From Thysanoteuthis rhombus (Eukaryota > Mollusca > Cephalopoda > Oegopsida > Thysanoteuthidae), in assembly GCA_963457665.1 (NCBI GenBank), contig OY735225.1, forward strand, positions 1,404,501 through 1,468,500: DNA of 64,000 bases, in the 5' to 3' direction. The notes beneath the pieces were generated by a model that was not told where the DNA came from, ran no database searches, and saw only the letters and a list, made by a program, of their open reading frames with translations. This document shows positions 1 through 11,580 of this stretch, piece after piece (positions within the stretch are counted from its first letter, which is position 1; the number at the start of each line of letters is the position of its first letter). The position numbers and the translations under genes are program-made.

Positions 1-59
1 ATAATTAGAAAGTTGAAATTCTACACACACACTCCCCTTTAATGAGTATATAAGGAGAA

Positions 60-272
60 CGTTTTTTTTTGTTTTTTGGAAATTCACATAAAATAAGTTT
101 TTAGTGCGGAGTTCAATTTACAATGTATGTTTATGCTAAAATTGTCCCATAGTTAGTGTCCAGCAGCATTCGCGCTTGTCTTTTGAAAATTCAGACATTT
201 TATTGATCACCTGCCCAACAAAAGGCAAGAGAAGTAATGTTATAGTTCTATTCAGTGACAAACCAGTTTTTA
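60..272 (+). repeat. Family A repeat, internally deleted
   Basis: Shares the blocks ttcaatttacaatgtatgtttatgctaaa, ccagcagcattcgcgcttgt and ttgatcacctgcccaacaaaaggcaagag with the other family A copies. The middle of the 3' half is missing, so ttctattcagtgac follows directly. Confidence 0.7.
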
Positions 273-1189
273 ATCATTACTACCCATGACAGACTGGTTT
301 AAACACTGTTGCTGGGTTTCATCACGTATTTCAAGATTTGTATGTATCTATGTATCCAGAGTTTGCCCAGTTTGGTAGTGTTTTTCTCAGCCCACTATAT
401 TTGAAAAGGGGACGGAAGGATTCAGATGATTGAACATACTTTTGAAAAAGGTTTTTCACAGCCGTGGGGTACAGTCAATTTACGCTCTGATAATAGCAAG
501 AAGGTTCAAATAAGGTTTAAAGTAACCACTGTAGGCAAATGGTTAATGTGATAAAAAAATGTTTTTTTCTTCAGACCTACTTGAGGCCTGTAAATCTTTC
601 CTAGGGCCCCTTAGAGTCTGGAGGCCTGAGCCTCATGATTAATAGGGCACTGAAAGAGATGTTTATTTTTTCAAATGATGTCATTGTGTGGATGTATATT
701 AATTCTTTATAGCATCTCTTTCAAAGCAACTGAATCAAGTCCTAATTAAATTCAGAAATACATTGCCTCTTTTCTTGTCTTTACCTTATCTCCTACACAG
801 TTCTGTTCCCTCTGTATCTGTACTGCTGTTGTTGGACCACTCTGTTTTGGTGGTCCTTGTCAATCACAAGTTGTATGTTTACTTCTGTATATAAAACAAG
901 TCTTTGGCTCATTTTGTTTTAAATGCTGCAATGTTGGATGACAGTGGGCCCAGCTGAGCTTTAAATAATAGGGAAGCCATAATTCACGCTTTTACTGAAT
1001 TTGTGACCACTAAACCTCAAGAATTATCAAGACTTTTGAAAAATCATTAATTATAAATTAGTCTTGTAATAATTCTATTAGGTTGTTTCACATGGAGTGT
1101 TGGTTTTTTATATCACAGAGAATAATGTTAAAAGTGAAAGATTTACTAATGTAATTGCAATTGTTTTACAGATTCCATGTAAATAAAGA
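273..1189. other. No gene seen
   Basis: AT-rich with a short GC-richer patch at 590-640. No splice-supported exon or recognisable repeat. Confidence 0.5.
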
Positions 1190-1620
1190 TATGGATTGGT
1201 ATTCTTGGAGGTTCTTGAGCCTATTAACAATAATAGTGTCTACTCAACAAGTTGGGATAATTTTCAAGTACAAATTCATGTTAGGACATAATGCTTCTCA
1301 AACAGCTGATAACATCAATGAAGCATTTTGAGTGAATACTATTTCTGTGTGAACTGTCCAGCATTGGTTTAATAGTTTCATGTCTGGAAATCTGAATACA
1401 AATAATAAATCCCAAGTGAGGCCCAAACTTGTTTTTAATGATGAAGAATTATCAATAGCTGTGGCCAACAACCTTTAAGCACTTTCTGGAGTCTTTAGGA
1501 CTTCAACAATCATCCTATCACATCAGCTCAAGGCAATAGGAAATGTTTGAAAAATGGGTCTCACCTAAATGTTAAGCTCCAGAACAATACCACAATCCAC
1601 ACTTCACTGCCAAACTTCAT
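1190..1620 (+). pseudogene. Mariner-type transposase relic, N-terminal part
   Basis: A frame with several stops reads KYKFMLGHNASQTADNINEAF, TVQHWFNSFMSGN and HQLKAIGNV. This is the helix-turn-helix DNA-binding half of mariner (DD34D) transposases: GxNAxxxAxxI, then TVQRWFxxFxSG, then a second HTH ending in LKxIGK. The catalytic half is missing. Non-functional. Confidence 0.75.
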
Positions 1621-1819
1621 ATCCATAATAGTGAAGTTATAATTCATGCTTTTACTGAATTTCTAACTGTGAAACTGACTGAATTTTCATAGAGAATGCA
1701 TGTTATCATCTGAATATTGTTTGTAAAGAGTTATTGCTTTAAATTTTGATTAAATATTTACTTTTTTTTTTATTGTTCATATCATCCTCCTGTAGTTGTT
1801 TGGAATAGGGTCACCAAAA

Positions 1820-2010
1820 CATTATGTAGATATTTTGCAAGGGAGATATCTTCTTAGCAAATACAATTAGCTGCTGCTGTTGTATGGAACAAATTAAAGT
1901 AAAAAATTCTGAACATTTGAAACTATTTTATTCAATTTGACAACAAAGGATATAATCTAGGGTTAGTATTAGGGTTAGGGTTGCGATTAATAACGTTAAA
2001 AAAACCCTCT
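1820..2010 (+). repeat. Family N arm (solitary)
   Basis: Matches one arm of the inverted-repeat element at 27.4-27.9 kb: gggagata, ctgctgctg, catttgaaactattttattc, and attagggttagggtt in the same order. The short TTAGGG-like run is part of the element, not a telomere. Confidence 0.55.
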
Positions 2011-2403
2011 AAAATAGATAAATATTTGAAATTAATTATGAAAAATGATTGAATAGTATTTCTGACACTGTTCCCCCACATAAACTTGTGCAAATACTAA
2101 GTGAACAATTTTGATTTGTGCCAAATTGTGTGCATAATTTATACTTTAATCATGTACAACATATATATCCTAGTTATCTCTCATGCAAAATATTGACATG
2201 ATGTCTTGATGAACCTATTCCAAACAATAAACCATCCCTCATCTTGCTAACATTGTAACAACCAAACATTAAAATGGATTCACGCAAATCTTCACTTTGG
2301 TTTTTTCTAGACTGTTTTTCACTGTTGTTTGTAGAGACCATTAATCTCCCTTTTCTAAAAATAAAAAAATAAAAATGGAAAAACAATCTTACAACATGCT
2401 AGT

Positions 2404-2510
2404 ACTTACCATTCTTGTTAGTATTCAAAATTATGTTACTCTATTTTCTGTAATTTTGGTATGACTTAACATTCCAAGAGTTGTTTGGACTATTGTACTC
2501 ATTCTTTTTA
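2404..2510 (+). repeat. Isolated relative of the 80-bp minisatellite unit
   Basis: Contains tattttctgtaatt and, 18 bases on, ccaagagttgtttggactatt followed by ctcattctttt, the order and spacing of the units at 15.9-17.2 kb. About 1.3 units, diverged. Confidence 0.7.
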
Positions 2511-2810
2511 TTGCTATTGTTGTAAGCATAACATTTTGGCCATTACATACCATGACCTTTATTGCATCTACAATCAGTATGGGGAGAGAAAGGCAAGGTC
2601 TCTCTTTCTCTCTCCATCATTTGTTTTGGCCACCATTCCTTTCCTGTTTGCTACTATTTCAGGTTTGTATTATCAAAAAAAAAAAGGAACCGCCCTATTT
2701 CCATATGGATTGGCCGAAAAGTGCAAAAAGAATGAGTTCAGTAGTTTAGGAAGGAATTACATTTATCCCTTGTCATTAGTGGGTTTTTCATTTGCGATTC
2801 AGTCATGAAT

Positions 2811-4755
2811 AATCTAATGGGAATTTTTTGAGTTTTTTTTTTGATGTAGTATGAAAAAACGTCATAGAAATTATGCTGTACAGTATAAATAAAATGTAAA
2901 ACCTTCAGATAATCATGAATGCATGTATAATTATTATTCAGCTACTACCACGGACTATAGACAAAAAGTGACACTTGTCAATAACTTGTCTGGAACTTTT
3001 AATCCATTAATTTCATTGTAATAATCCTTGTGCTATTAATAAGGAGAAAGATTGCAGAAAATTATCGACTAAAAATTATTTGTGTAGACAGTGTAAACCC
3101 AGAGATAAAAATGGTTGAAAACTTTTTATACTTGCAATCGGTATTTTACTTTACTGTAATTCTATGAAATTCATGATTTTTATTGATTGTATATGTTTTT
3201 TTTTTGTTTTTTTTTACTGTATGCTTTACTGTATTCATTTATTTATTTGTGCATTTAAAATTTGGGAATGGTGAAAGTTTGTTTATCAAAAGGTCCATGG
3301 TATAAGATTTGAGAGGGGATTAGCAAAAAATAATTGCAGATTTAGTGGATTCATGCCTGACTGGAACCCATAACCCCAACAAATGGTTAGGGTTGACTGG
3401 ATAGTTTAGGGGATGGGAATTCATAACTGCTAAAATCTAACAATCTCACCTGAGAGAAATTGAATCTGAATTTGTCTCAACCACCAAATCATTTTTTGCT
3501 ATTTGGGGTATCGATCCTTCATTTACTTCTTGGGTATCCATAAATACCCTCATATTATAGGATTTCGGGTGCAATCTGTCACAGCATGTCAACCATTAAG
3601 AATGTAGGGACCATTTGGTAATCTATAAATGGTGTCAAGCTATATCACTGGCCTCAGGAAAATACACAGAAAGTGATTATAAGTTTGCATCACTTCATAT
3701 TCACTATAAGTGTTCCTTTTGAAAAGAGATTCAGGTATACCTTTGCCTTTATGAACTAATTTGTTCTTAATGATAGTTTGTAAAGCAGAAGTTTGTAAAA
3801 CGAAATATTATTATTCATAGAACACAATGCATTAAAGAGGGTTACGTTCTAAAAATTATGTACAAAATCTTTTGGGATACTTAGGAATTTACCCGTCAAC
3901 AAACAGGCTACAAGCTTTCCTCCGAACAACTGTACTATTTTGACCGATCACACTTGAAACCAAAAATTTCCATTATTAGACTTCATCACTCACCAAGTAT
4001 GGAGATGGTTGTCTCACACACGCACATCCACTTATTGTACACACAACATACATAGTACCACACATCACCACAAAGACAAGAATTAACAAACTCATCCTCT
4101 ATTGACGGACACTTACAGATAAACTTGTAATAGTGCTATTCACTTGTGAACAACTTTTTAATGTGTCTTAATTGAACTAAAATAAAATTTTATGTAATTT
4201 CCTTCAAGTTTTAAATTTTATTTTAACATTCGTAAAGCTAGGAATTTGTGAAATGCAGTTTACCTGTAATTAAGTGTTGGGCAGCACAAAGAACTAATTA
4301 CTGCTTCTAACCTTTTTTTTTATCATTAGATTTTCACACAGAATACAATTCCGGGAACAAAGTTAAGAAATTGTTTATCACAAATTTCATCATAATATGT
4401 TAGTAACATCTGCAGCAATATTGTATATGAAAGTAATGTCCTTCACTGTAAGTAAAGTGAAACAATCTTGAACCTAATTGACAAAAATGACAGCTCGGCT
4501 GACCTAAGTAAGGGTCATAAAACGTCACCTTTTAAGAATTGTTCCTGGTACCAATATGGCATGAGCCAGTCTGGAAATATCTGTGTACATCTCAAATTGT
4601 AGGTATTGGTATCTTGTCAGCCATCATCCCTGCTTAAATATTTGGCAGAGTGAAAACAAAAATTTGGCTACAGGGCTGATTTGGCAACTTTATATATCAA
4701 TCTAGCTATTTTGAAGCTAGATCCAGTTATTTTTTAGCCAGATGAATAATTTGAG
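2811..4755. other. No gene seen
   Basis: AT-rich, stops dense in all frames, short T-runs. The span at 3350-3480 has motifs that could be an old repeat, not matched elsewhere here. Confidence 0.5.
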
Positions 4756-4825
4756 GTCCAACTGCATTATATCATGAACCATGTTATAATGAATCATGTT
4801 ATAACTGGGGAGGCTTCTATTCCCA
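4756..4825 (+). repeat. Family E fragment
   Basis: Contains the gttataatgaatcatgttataactggggagg end shared by family E. Confidence 0.5.
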
Positions 4826-5003
4826 TGAATATTTTTAGTGCTTTAGATTACCATCCCTAGGTAAACTGTTTGTAAAGCAAAAGGTATTTAACTAGTAATA
4901 ATGAACTGTGCAATCAAATGATGCAAAAATCTTTTAGCCTCAAACAATAATATGAAAACTCTGAGGTGACCTGAATTGAGTCCACTTTAACCTGTGTGTT
5001 TAG

Positions 5004-5061
5004 GGTGGAGGTGTCCCTTTGCTTGGCTTGTATCCTGCCAAGGGGCTGGTCAAAAAAACTT
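5004..5061 (+). other. Isolated exon-like segment (58 nt)
   Basis: The acceptor tgtgtttag and donor gtaaga flank a GC-richer stretch. In phase 0 it codes GGVPLLGLYPAKGLVKKT with no stop. No partner exon was found and the family is not recognised. It could be an exon of an overlapping gene or a repeat fragment. Confidence 0.2.
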
Positions 5062-5804
5062 GTAAGAATAAAGTCCTTGACTTGAGACTTGCAAAGATCA
5101 CTAATCTAATACATGCAGCAGAAACCGGTACTTTGTCACCAGCCATCATACCATATTGAGAGTTGTCTCTTAGAAGATGGGACGTCTTCCCTTTTTTTCT
5201 CTTTCCATGTGACCTGCCCCATGCTATATATAGTTGTGTATTTCCTAGTTGCTCCAGTGGTTATTCTTCAAGCCTGAATAACCAGCATCTCGATTGCTGT
5301 TTTCCAAAGAAAACGGGCTCTCCGCACTTGGCAAAATACAATCTACTACCCCTTTTTTGGCCATTTTCATATACCAAAAGTTGATATACTATTTAAGGGC
5401 ACGATGGAAGAGAAAATATTTTCATGCCTTATGGACATTTTTTGACCTTGTGAATCAAAATGAAACTATGACAATAAAAGGTTATTGATTTGTTTTAATC
5501 ATTTCAATGTTTTTATTGTAGGAGTATATACTGTCCAGCTTCCTTGTATGAGAATTTTGAAATTCCTTTTTGTGGCACAAGATATTATCAAATTGAGGTG
5601 TAAACTTGTATACCTTAATAGGACAGCAGGAATATGTAGCGTTGAAACATTTTGTAGCTGTAAAACATTGATTCGTTTGAGGCCATTGTGAAAACTAGAC
5701 TTTTGCTCTATTTTTGATATTGAATATCATTTTTGCCAGTCAAGGAAAGTAAAGAAATTTTGTACGCAACTTCATGTATACAATGAAGTCAGCAGGTTGG
5801 ATGA

Positions 5805-5862
5805 AATCAGATTGTGGCCCAGATTTTGCCTGCAGGCTTTAGTTTGCTAACCCCTGCGCTAT
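5805..5862 (+). mobile_element. hAT-like MITE right end
   Basis: ttgcctgcaggctttagtttgctaacccctgc is a typical right end of hAT-like MITEs. The left boundary is unclear. Confidence 0.4.
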
Positions 5863-6654
5863 ACGAAGCTAAGGTTGGTAAATATCTACCCACATACGTG
5901 TTTAGGCTTGCCTTATGGTTGAGGTCATTGTGTATCTTTTATTGATGCCAATAGTTAGTGTTTAAGCTCTAGTAAAATACCTAGGTTTTGAATGCTGCTT
6001 TTCAAGAAAGGCATCCTCTCTCCACTAGGAGGATTGGTGCTACACAATCTTCCTACCCCCATTTTTCCTTATTTGGCCGAGTGCCATATTAAAATAAGCT
6101 TTGTAAATATGAAAATTTCCAGGGAAGTATTCCTCATAATTACTTGTAACTAATTAGCTAAACCATCAGCTCAGGGATTTACCTGGTTCAGACATAACTA
6201 GTGAGGATTCGAAACAATGATGTGAATAGCTTTGGTGTGGAAAGCCAGTGTATGCGTAAATAGAATGATCGTTGATTGAGACTACAATATCTTTTATTGA
6301 ACAATCCAAGAGATTTGGTTTGCAACTGCCTTCAAGTAATCATGGCAACAACCCCCTCTCTATTCTCTCTTTTCTTTTCTTTATTGTATTTATTTTTGAA
6401 AATTCAGTGGTTTGAATTGTTAGTGCCATCTGCAGTGAGAGCTAGGTGACTGTGTCCTTTCTCAATGTGGGTGACCTCAGTATTGTATTCTCATTTAGTT
6501 TTTAGAAGTAATAAATAAAAGAATTCAAAAGAAAAAGAAAAAATGTAGCTGAACATACATTGTGAAGTTAGCCAGGTCAGAATGGTCTCATTGCAAAGGT
6601 GTGTTTAAAACGTAAAAACACGACTTGAGACTTGGGTTAATTACATGGAAACAT

Positions 6655-6985
6655 CGTGTTCATTCTTTGTAGGCAGAGATAACCTCGACCTTAGATCTGA
6701 GTAGTGCAACTGCTACGGTACATCACAGTGTCTGAAGCCATGACTTGCGCTCGATTTGGATTAAATTGAGGGAGAGTTGCCCACGTCATCAGCCTAACAC
6801 TTGTCCCTGCCTGCCAGGCTCCAGTGACAAGTATAATCAGGACAGCTTGAGACAGACAAGGATGCAGTGAATTACTAGGACATTTTGCAAGTAATGTCCT
6901 GCATTTGCGCTCCATGTTGAGTGGGGTCCTACTCTCTGGTTTGGAATCAGTTGCCCATCACTTGGACAGTTTGCCAACGATGATT
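6655..6985 (-). repeat. Unclassified GC-richer block
   Basis: Clearly richer in GC than its surroundings, with many TG/CA pairs that look like decayed CpG. The minus strand is open for 74 codons from 6915 (MERKCRTLLAKCPSN...). I do not recognise the peptide; it reads more like a transposon fragment than a gene. Confidence 0.35.
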
Positions 6986-6989
6986 AGAA

Positions 6990-7165
6990 AGCCTGCCCTG
7001 CCCTGCCCTGCCCTGATGCTTGGCCATAGCTGGGGGGGGGGGAGATAGATTCATGTCTTCCTTAAGGGATGAGTGAATCAAAATTGTTGCAGTCAGAGTT
7101 TGAACTTGGTTCACTGATTCCATTCTCCTTGCTGTTAACCATTAGGCCATCTGCATATTCAAAAT
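6990..7165 (-). mobile_element. Family G tRNA-derived SINE (with ccctg microrepeat)
   Basis: Read on the minus strand: an A-box-like tggcctaatggttaacagc, then a B-box-like aagttcaaactctgactg, then the G body gacatgaatctatc. A run of four CCCTG repeats lies at 6993-7013. Confidence 0.5.
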
Positions 7166-7204
7166 ATAATTACAAGAATTAATCTTCCTCGTTATTAAGA
7201 AACT

Positions 7205-7605
7205 TCTCAAACAAAATTGTTAAAATAGATTTCTTCAGTTTTCTCGTTGGTCCAGCTGGCTATGTATATATCACGTCCATCTGGTTGAATAGCTATTCAT
7301 GTACGTATCACATTTACAGGTCACACCAATGGAGCAAGAGGGCTGAAATTTTCAACATTTGCTCCTTATTATGACTAGAAAAAACTTTTCTTGTTTTTTT
7401 TTGTTTTTTTTCCAATCCTCCCTGAATATTTTTTTATTCAATAAAGATTTTTTTGTGATTGCTACCCCCCAAAAAATGAGAGAAGTAACTTATTCATTGA
7501 TTGCCGCTTTTTCCAATTTTTTAATTGATCACCCCCTAACATGTAGCAAAAAGACATTGGTCATGTGAACGTGTCTATTGAGTGACTAACCAGACCTGTT
7601 ATACT
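7205..7605 (+). repeat. Family A repeat
   Basis: Runs from ttcttcagttttctcgttgg to ttgagtgactaaccagacctg, the usual ends of the family. The ttcaatttacaatgtaag block is missing. Followed 87 bp later by another copy in the same orientation. Confidence 0.75.
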
Positions 7606-7691
7606 GCTTGAGTATCCACTTCATTTTGCTTTGGTTGTGTGGTAAATAGTAACACAAAATCATACTACCTAATGAATTATAATTCTTAATC

Positions 7692-8135
7692 AAATATTTC
7701 AAACCATCAACCGAAACTTTTCTTCTGTTTTTAAGTGGTTCTGACTGACTGGCTGGCTGTTTATGTGTCATTATTACACACTGCACCAATGAAGCTAAAA
7801 GGCTGAAAAGTTAAACGTTTATAATGTCTAGAAAATGCAGCATTTTGGGATTTTTTTTTTTTGCAATATTCCACTCAAAAATATATTTTTAGACTTAGGC
7901 TAAATTGTCCAGCAACATTCACGCTTATTTTTTTTTTAGATTTAAAAAAAATCTTTTTTTCGAAAATTCATTTTTTTCTTTCATGATCGCCACCCAACAA
8001 AAGGCAAGAGAAGTAATTCATTCACTGATCAACCCTTCTTTCTATCTTTTAATTGATCACCCCCAACGTGGCCTGCAACCAAAAGACTTTGATCACATGA
8101 TGGTTTCTATTGAATAACTTAGCAAACCTAATTTT
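7692..8135 (+). repeat. Family A repeat, near full length
   Basis: Starts with an ...accgaaacttttcttctg variant of the 5' end. Contains the aatgaagctaaaaggctgaaa, cagcaacattcacgcttat and cccaacaaaaggcaagagaa blocks and ends with ttctattgaataacttagc. Confidence 0.75.
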
Positions 8136-8529
8136 TTAAAATTTACTCTATTTTCTTTTTGGATTTAAAGTTCTCGAGTCTTTTGCTGTAATTCCAAATA
8201 ATTTTTTTCTCCCTTAGAGGAGCATATAATAACAAACTTTACCTGTTATTGAAACCTCAGACATCTTCATTGCTTGTTCTCCATCCTAACACTGAGCCAC
8301 TGCTTGGTAGGTCAAGTATCTTGACTGGCACCTCTTAGTACCTGGCAAAGGAATTACTCATTCAGCTACTTAGTCTAAACCCACTGACTATGTAATAATA
8401 ACCAATCAATCCAAATAGCTCAAGGCTAGACAACGTATCTGTATTTATCACTGCTATTTCGAAATTCAGCCACTGAAACATCAGTAATATACAGTGTCAG
8501 TTTACAATTTTATTTTCTACTCATTAGAT

Positions 8530-8730
8530 TCCATGTTGCCAACTCTGAACAATTTTTGTGCTAAGTTAACCTCGTAAAAGCATAAAAAATGCCAAAACTT
8601 GCTCAAAAACACGGTTAGCTATTTTATGGCCACCTTTTATAGCTATAATGGCTGGATTTGTCTAAAATGGCCAAATATTTATTTAGATTGCTGGGGAAAT
8701 AATGGCAAAAATGGGTTAAATATAATGCTA
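8530..8730. repeat. Family F repeat (gttggcaacactg type)
   Basis: Contains ttgccaactctgaac and a string of AT-rich motifs (ttttagcatgttttgg-like) shared with segments near 26.4, 34.7, 42.3 and 45.6 kb. No coding capacity. Probably a non-autonomous element. Confidence 0.45.
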
Positions 8731-8884
8731 AAGGTTGGATTCACTGCCAAAATGAAATGCACTAAATTGACAATCCTGATTAGATTACATCATGGGGAAA
8801 GAGATCATGGCCTCCGCAAGTGTTAGACTGACCGTTAGAAGGAAGGGGCTTTGCCCTGGGTTGAAATGATGTTTCTTCTAGAGC

Positions 8885-9705
8885 TGTTAACATCGGTTTT
8901 CTCAGTTTTTTTTCAGTTGGTCTGTAAATATTGCATTACAGGCTGCCTCAATAGAGCTAGTGGACTGAAAATTTCAGCATTTATAAGATCAAAATCGAGG
9001 ACACAGAACTAGAGAAAGTAGATCACTTCATCTACCTAGGACAATGAATCTCCATGAAACCCTCAAAAGAAGTGAAGAATCACTCTGGGATGGCAAGCCT
9101 TCAGCAGAACAAGATCAACCTTCAAAAACAAGATGATCCCAATAATCCTACAAAGAAAGATGTACAACCAATGTATCCTCCCAATAGTCACTTATGGAGC
9201 TGAAACATGGAACCTAACCAAAAGACAGATCTGGAAATTGAGAACTATGCAACGTGCACTTGAAAGAATCGTGCTCAACCTCACATGGAGAGACCACAAA
9301 ACAGCACAGTACATCCAGGATAAGATAGGAGTCAGGGACATCATAGAATCCATTAAAAATCTCAAATGGTGGTGGTCTGGCCATGTTGCAAGAATGGTGG
9401 ATAACCGATGGACATTGTGACTCATGACATGGATCCCCAGAGATCATATGTGCAAACAAGGCCGGCAGAATACCAGATGGAGAGACAAGCTAGACAAATT
9501 CAGAAAGTACTGGTTTTGCGACGCCTACAATAGAGAAGTGTGATGAATCCTTATTGATCACTGCCCAGCAAAGGATGAAACAAGTAACTTATTTTTCCAA
9601 TTTCCTAATTGATTACCCCTAACACTGTATGCTGCCAAAAGATGTTGGTTATATGATTATTTATTTTGAGTGAGTAATCAGACCTGATATTGCTCATTGT
9701 TCTTT
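8885..9705 (+). repeat. Family A repeat split by an RTE-like fragment
   Basis: The 5' part (8885-8990) ends at tttcagcatttataa. The 3' part resumes at 9546 with ttattgatcactgcccagcaaag and ends with the usual gagtgagtaatcagacctg. The LINE fragment 8991-9545 lies between; about 170 bp of A is lost at the junction. Confidence 0.7.
8991..9545 (+). pseudogene. 5'-truncated RTE-like LINE, reverse transcriptase C-terminus
   Basis: It begins IKIEDTELEKVDHFIYLGQ, then shifts frame to [60 protein letters not shown] and [13 protein letters not shown]. This ILPxxTYGAETW ... GHVARM ... RW order is typical of RTE-like endonuclease-reverse transcriptases. It sits inside a family A repeat, splitting it at 8990/9546. 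Confidence 0.8.
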
Positions 9706-10640
9706 AACCCTTTCAAGACTTATCTATGAAGGTGTTTAATGCCTTCATTTTAAAAAAAAGTACAAAAAGCCCCAAAATATGCTAATTTTTATTTATTGGT
9801 CAGGAGAACTATTTTTTAAAATGACTTTTCCATATTCTGATGAACCAAAATCATGATGGTGGGGCTAGATTAAAGTTATATGTGGCCCCTGGATATAATT
9901 AAAACAGGGGCCCAACCATCAAAATGAATGTTTATACCTGCCAACCTCTGAAGTAGAAAAACATTGATATTTATACAAAAAAATCTAGAGATTTTTGGTG
10001 ATGCTAATAAAGGAAAAATAAGTATAACGTGTTTAATTCTTCTGTGAATGTCAATTCTTTCATCAAAATATCAATTCTTATGAGCTTTGTTATAATTGTT
10101 GCATTCTTTACTTTTTATTAAGATCATCCTCTGGTTGCCTCTTGTAATACTGAATCTCAAACTTCTTAAATCTTGACTTCATGGCTAAAATGCTTGATTA
10201 AGTGCCATCTAAGGTCATGGACGAGCAACTGTCAGTTTTATTTTTGCAGACAATACTCAACATCTTCTGTATTTAATGTTTGTGTAGAAGAACCAAAATC
10301 ATCTCTGCAACTTTGAACAAATTACTTATCCGTGGAACCTTTGTTAACAATAAAAATGTTGAGAACTGAGTGAAATGGACTCTGAATCACAAGATCATGA
10401 ATGCTGCTGGACTTGAACTGAGGGGCCAATTTAGTATAGACCTACATTGTGAATTAACCCACTCCCACAACGAAACCTTCTTGTGAGGTAATTTTTTAAG
10501 TAAATTTTCAGCCCCCTGGGTATACATAGTTACATAGCCTGCCGAACTCACTTGGAAATTTTTTTCATAAGAATGTTGATCAGCATAAAAGTTACTGGCG
10601 CAGAAAACAGAATTGGGGCTTTTTACAATCATTTTGCACT
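9706..10640. other. No gene seen
   Basis: AT-rich and apparently unique within the window. No exon-like stretch. Confidence 0.5.
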
Positions 10641-10644
10641 AATG

Positions 10645-10880
10645 TCCTTGAAGAAGGCATGAATCACTTTTCTCCCCTCAACAGTAGATTAATAGCAGGT
10701 TAGGTGGAGCTCCTTAGTCCTGTAAAGCAGTCCACCTAGGAGAAAGGTACTGACAGATGAAAACTACAGCTTGGCAGTTACCATAGCTGTTCCCAAGCCC
10801 TAGGTAAGGGAGGAGGGTTGGTTGCAAGGGTAGCAATTTCGCCCTGTAAAAACCTACTTGGTATGTAAACTGCACCAGAG
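10645..10880 (+). mobile_element. Family G SINE body
   Basis: Contains gaaggcatgaatcacttttctcc, attaatagca and gcttggcagttaccatagctgttccc, matching the copy at 52.4 kb. No tRNA-like head is evident. Confidence 0.5.
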
Positions 10881-11224
10881 TGATTACAGCCCCTATGCTC
10901 CTAAAGGAGTCTACAGAAATAAACAACAAACAAATAAACAATGTTTCCATTCTATGCCAAGAAAATTCTGGGGATTTTGAAGAGTAACTTGAGCTATGTG
11001 TATGGATGCCATGCTTATTTCTGAATCTCCTAGCACTAAGAAAATATTTTGGCAAATTTCTATGCAATACAATTTTTGTTCCTAGGTAGTGAGTGCTATT
11101 TTCTAGTGTGTAAAAAGTGTAGAAAATGGCTCTTATTCCCTTCAAACTTGGCTTTTGTGGCAGATTAGTGGTGTTTATTTGTAATTGTTTTTCTTACTTT
11201 TTGCAATAAAAATATGCAAATTTA

Positions 11225-11580
11225 CCCATTGTCCAATTAAGATTAAATAGATTTAAAATCAGCAGCATGCTGTGTTGGGGTGATTGATTAAGAAATTGGA
11301 AGAAAGGGTGATCAATGAATAAGTTACTGCCACTGAATTTTCAGAAAAAATGTGGGCAGAAACTGGGGAATAATTTAGCATAAACTTGCATTGCAAATCG
11401 AACCTCCTCTAAAGATCTAGGTTGGTGGGGAGTTTTAAAAAAAACAAAATGTTTTTTTGTTTTGTAGATGCATTGAGAAGTAAATGTTGAGATTTTCAGC
11501 CTTCTAGCTTCATTGGTGTGGCCTGTATGTGTGATAGATGCACACATAGCCAGCTAACCCTGTTTGAAAACCAAAGAAAC
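11225..11580 (-). repeat. Family A repeat
   Basis: Reverse-oriented copy: ggtgattgattaagaaattgg and gggtgatcaatgaataagttac correspond to the tandem TGATCACC blocks, and agccttctagcttcattggtgtgg to the 5' third. Confidence 0.7.

Noticed and set aside
1960..1985. TTAGGG-like run as an interstitial telomere
   Set aside because: Only two or three imperfect units, and the same run is part of the family N repeat at 27.5 kb.
7359..8117. Several open frames of about 70 codons in both directions
   Set aside because: They lie inside family A repeats and recur in different frames in different copies, so they are not coding.
9192..9459. Minus-strand open frames opposite the RTE-like relic
   Set aside because: They are the antisense of recognisable reverse-transcriptase codons.
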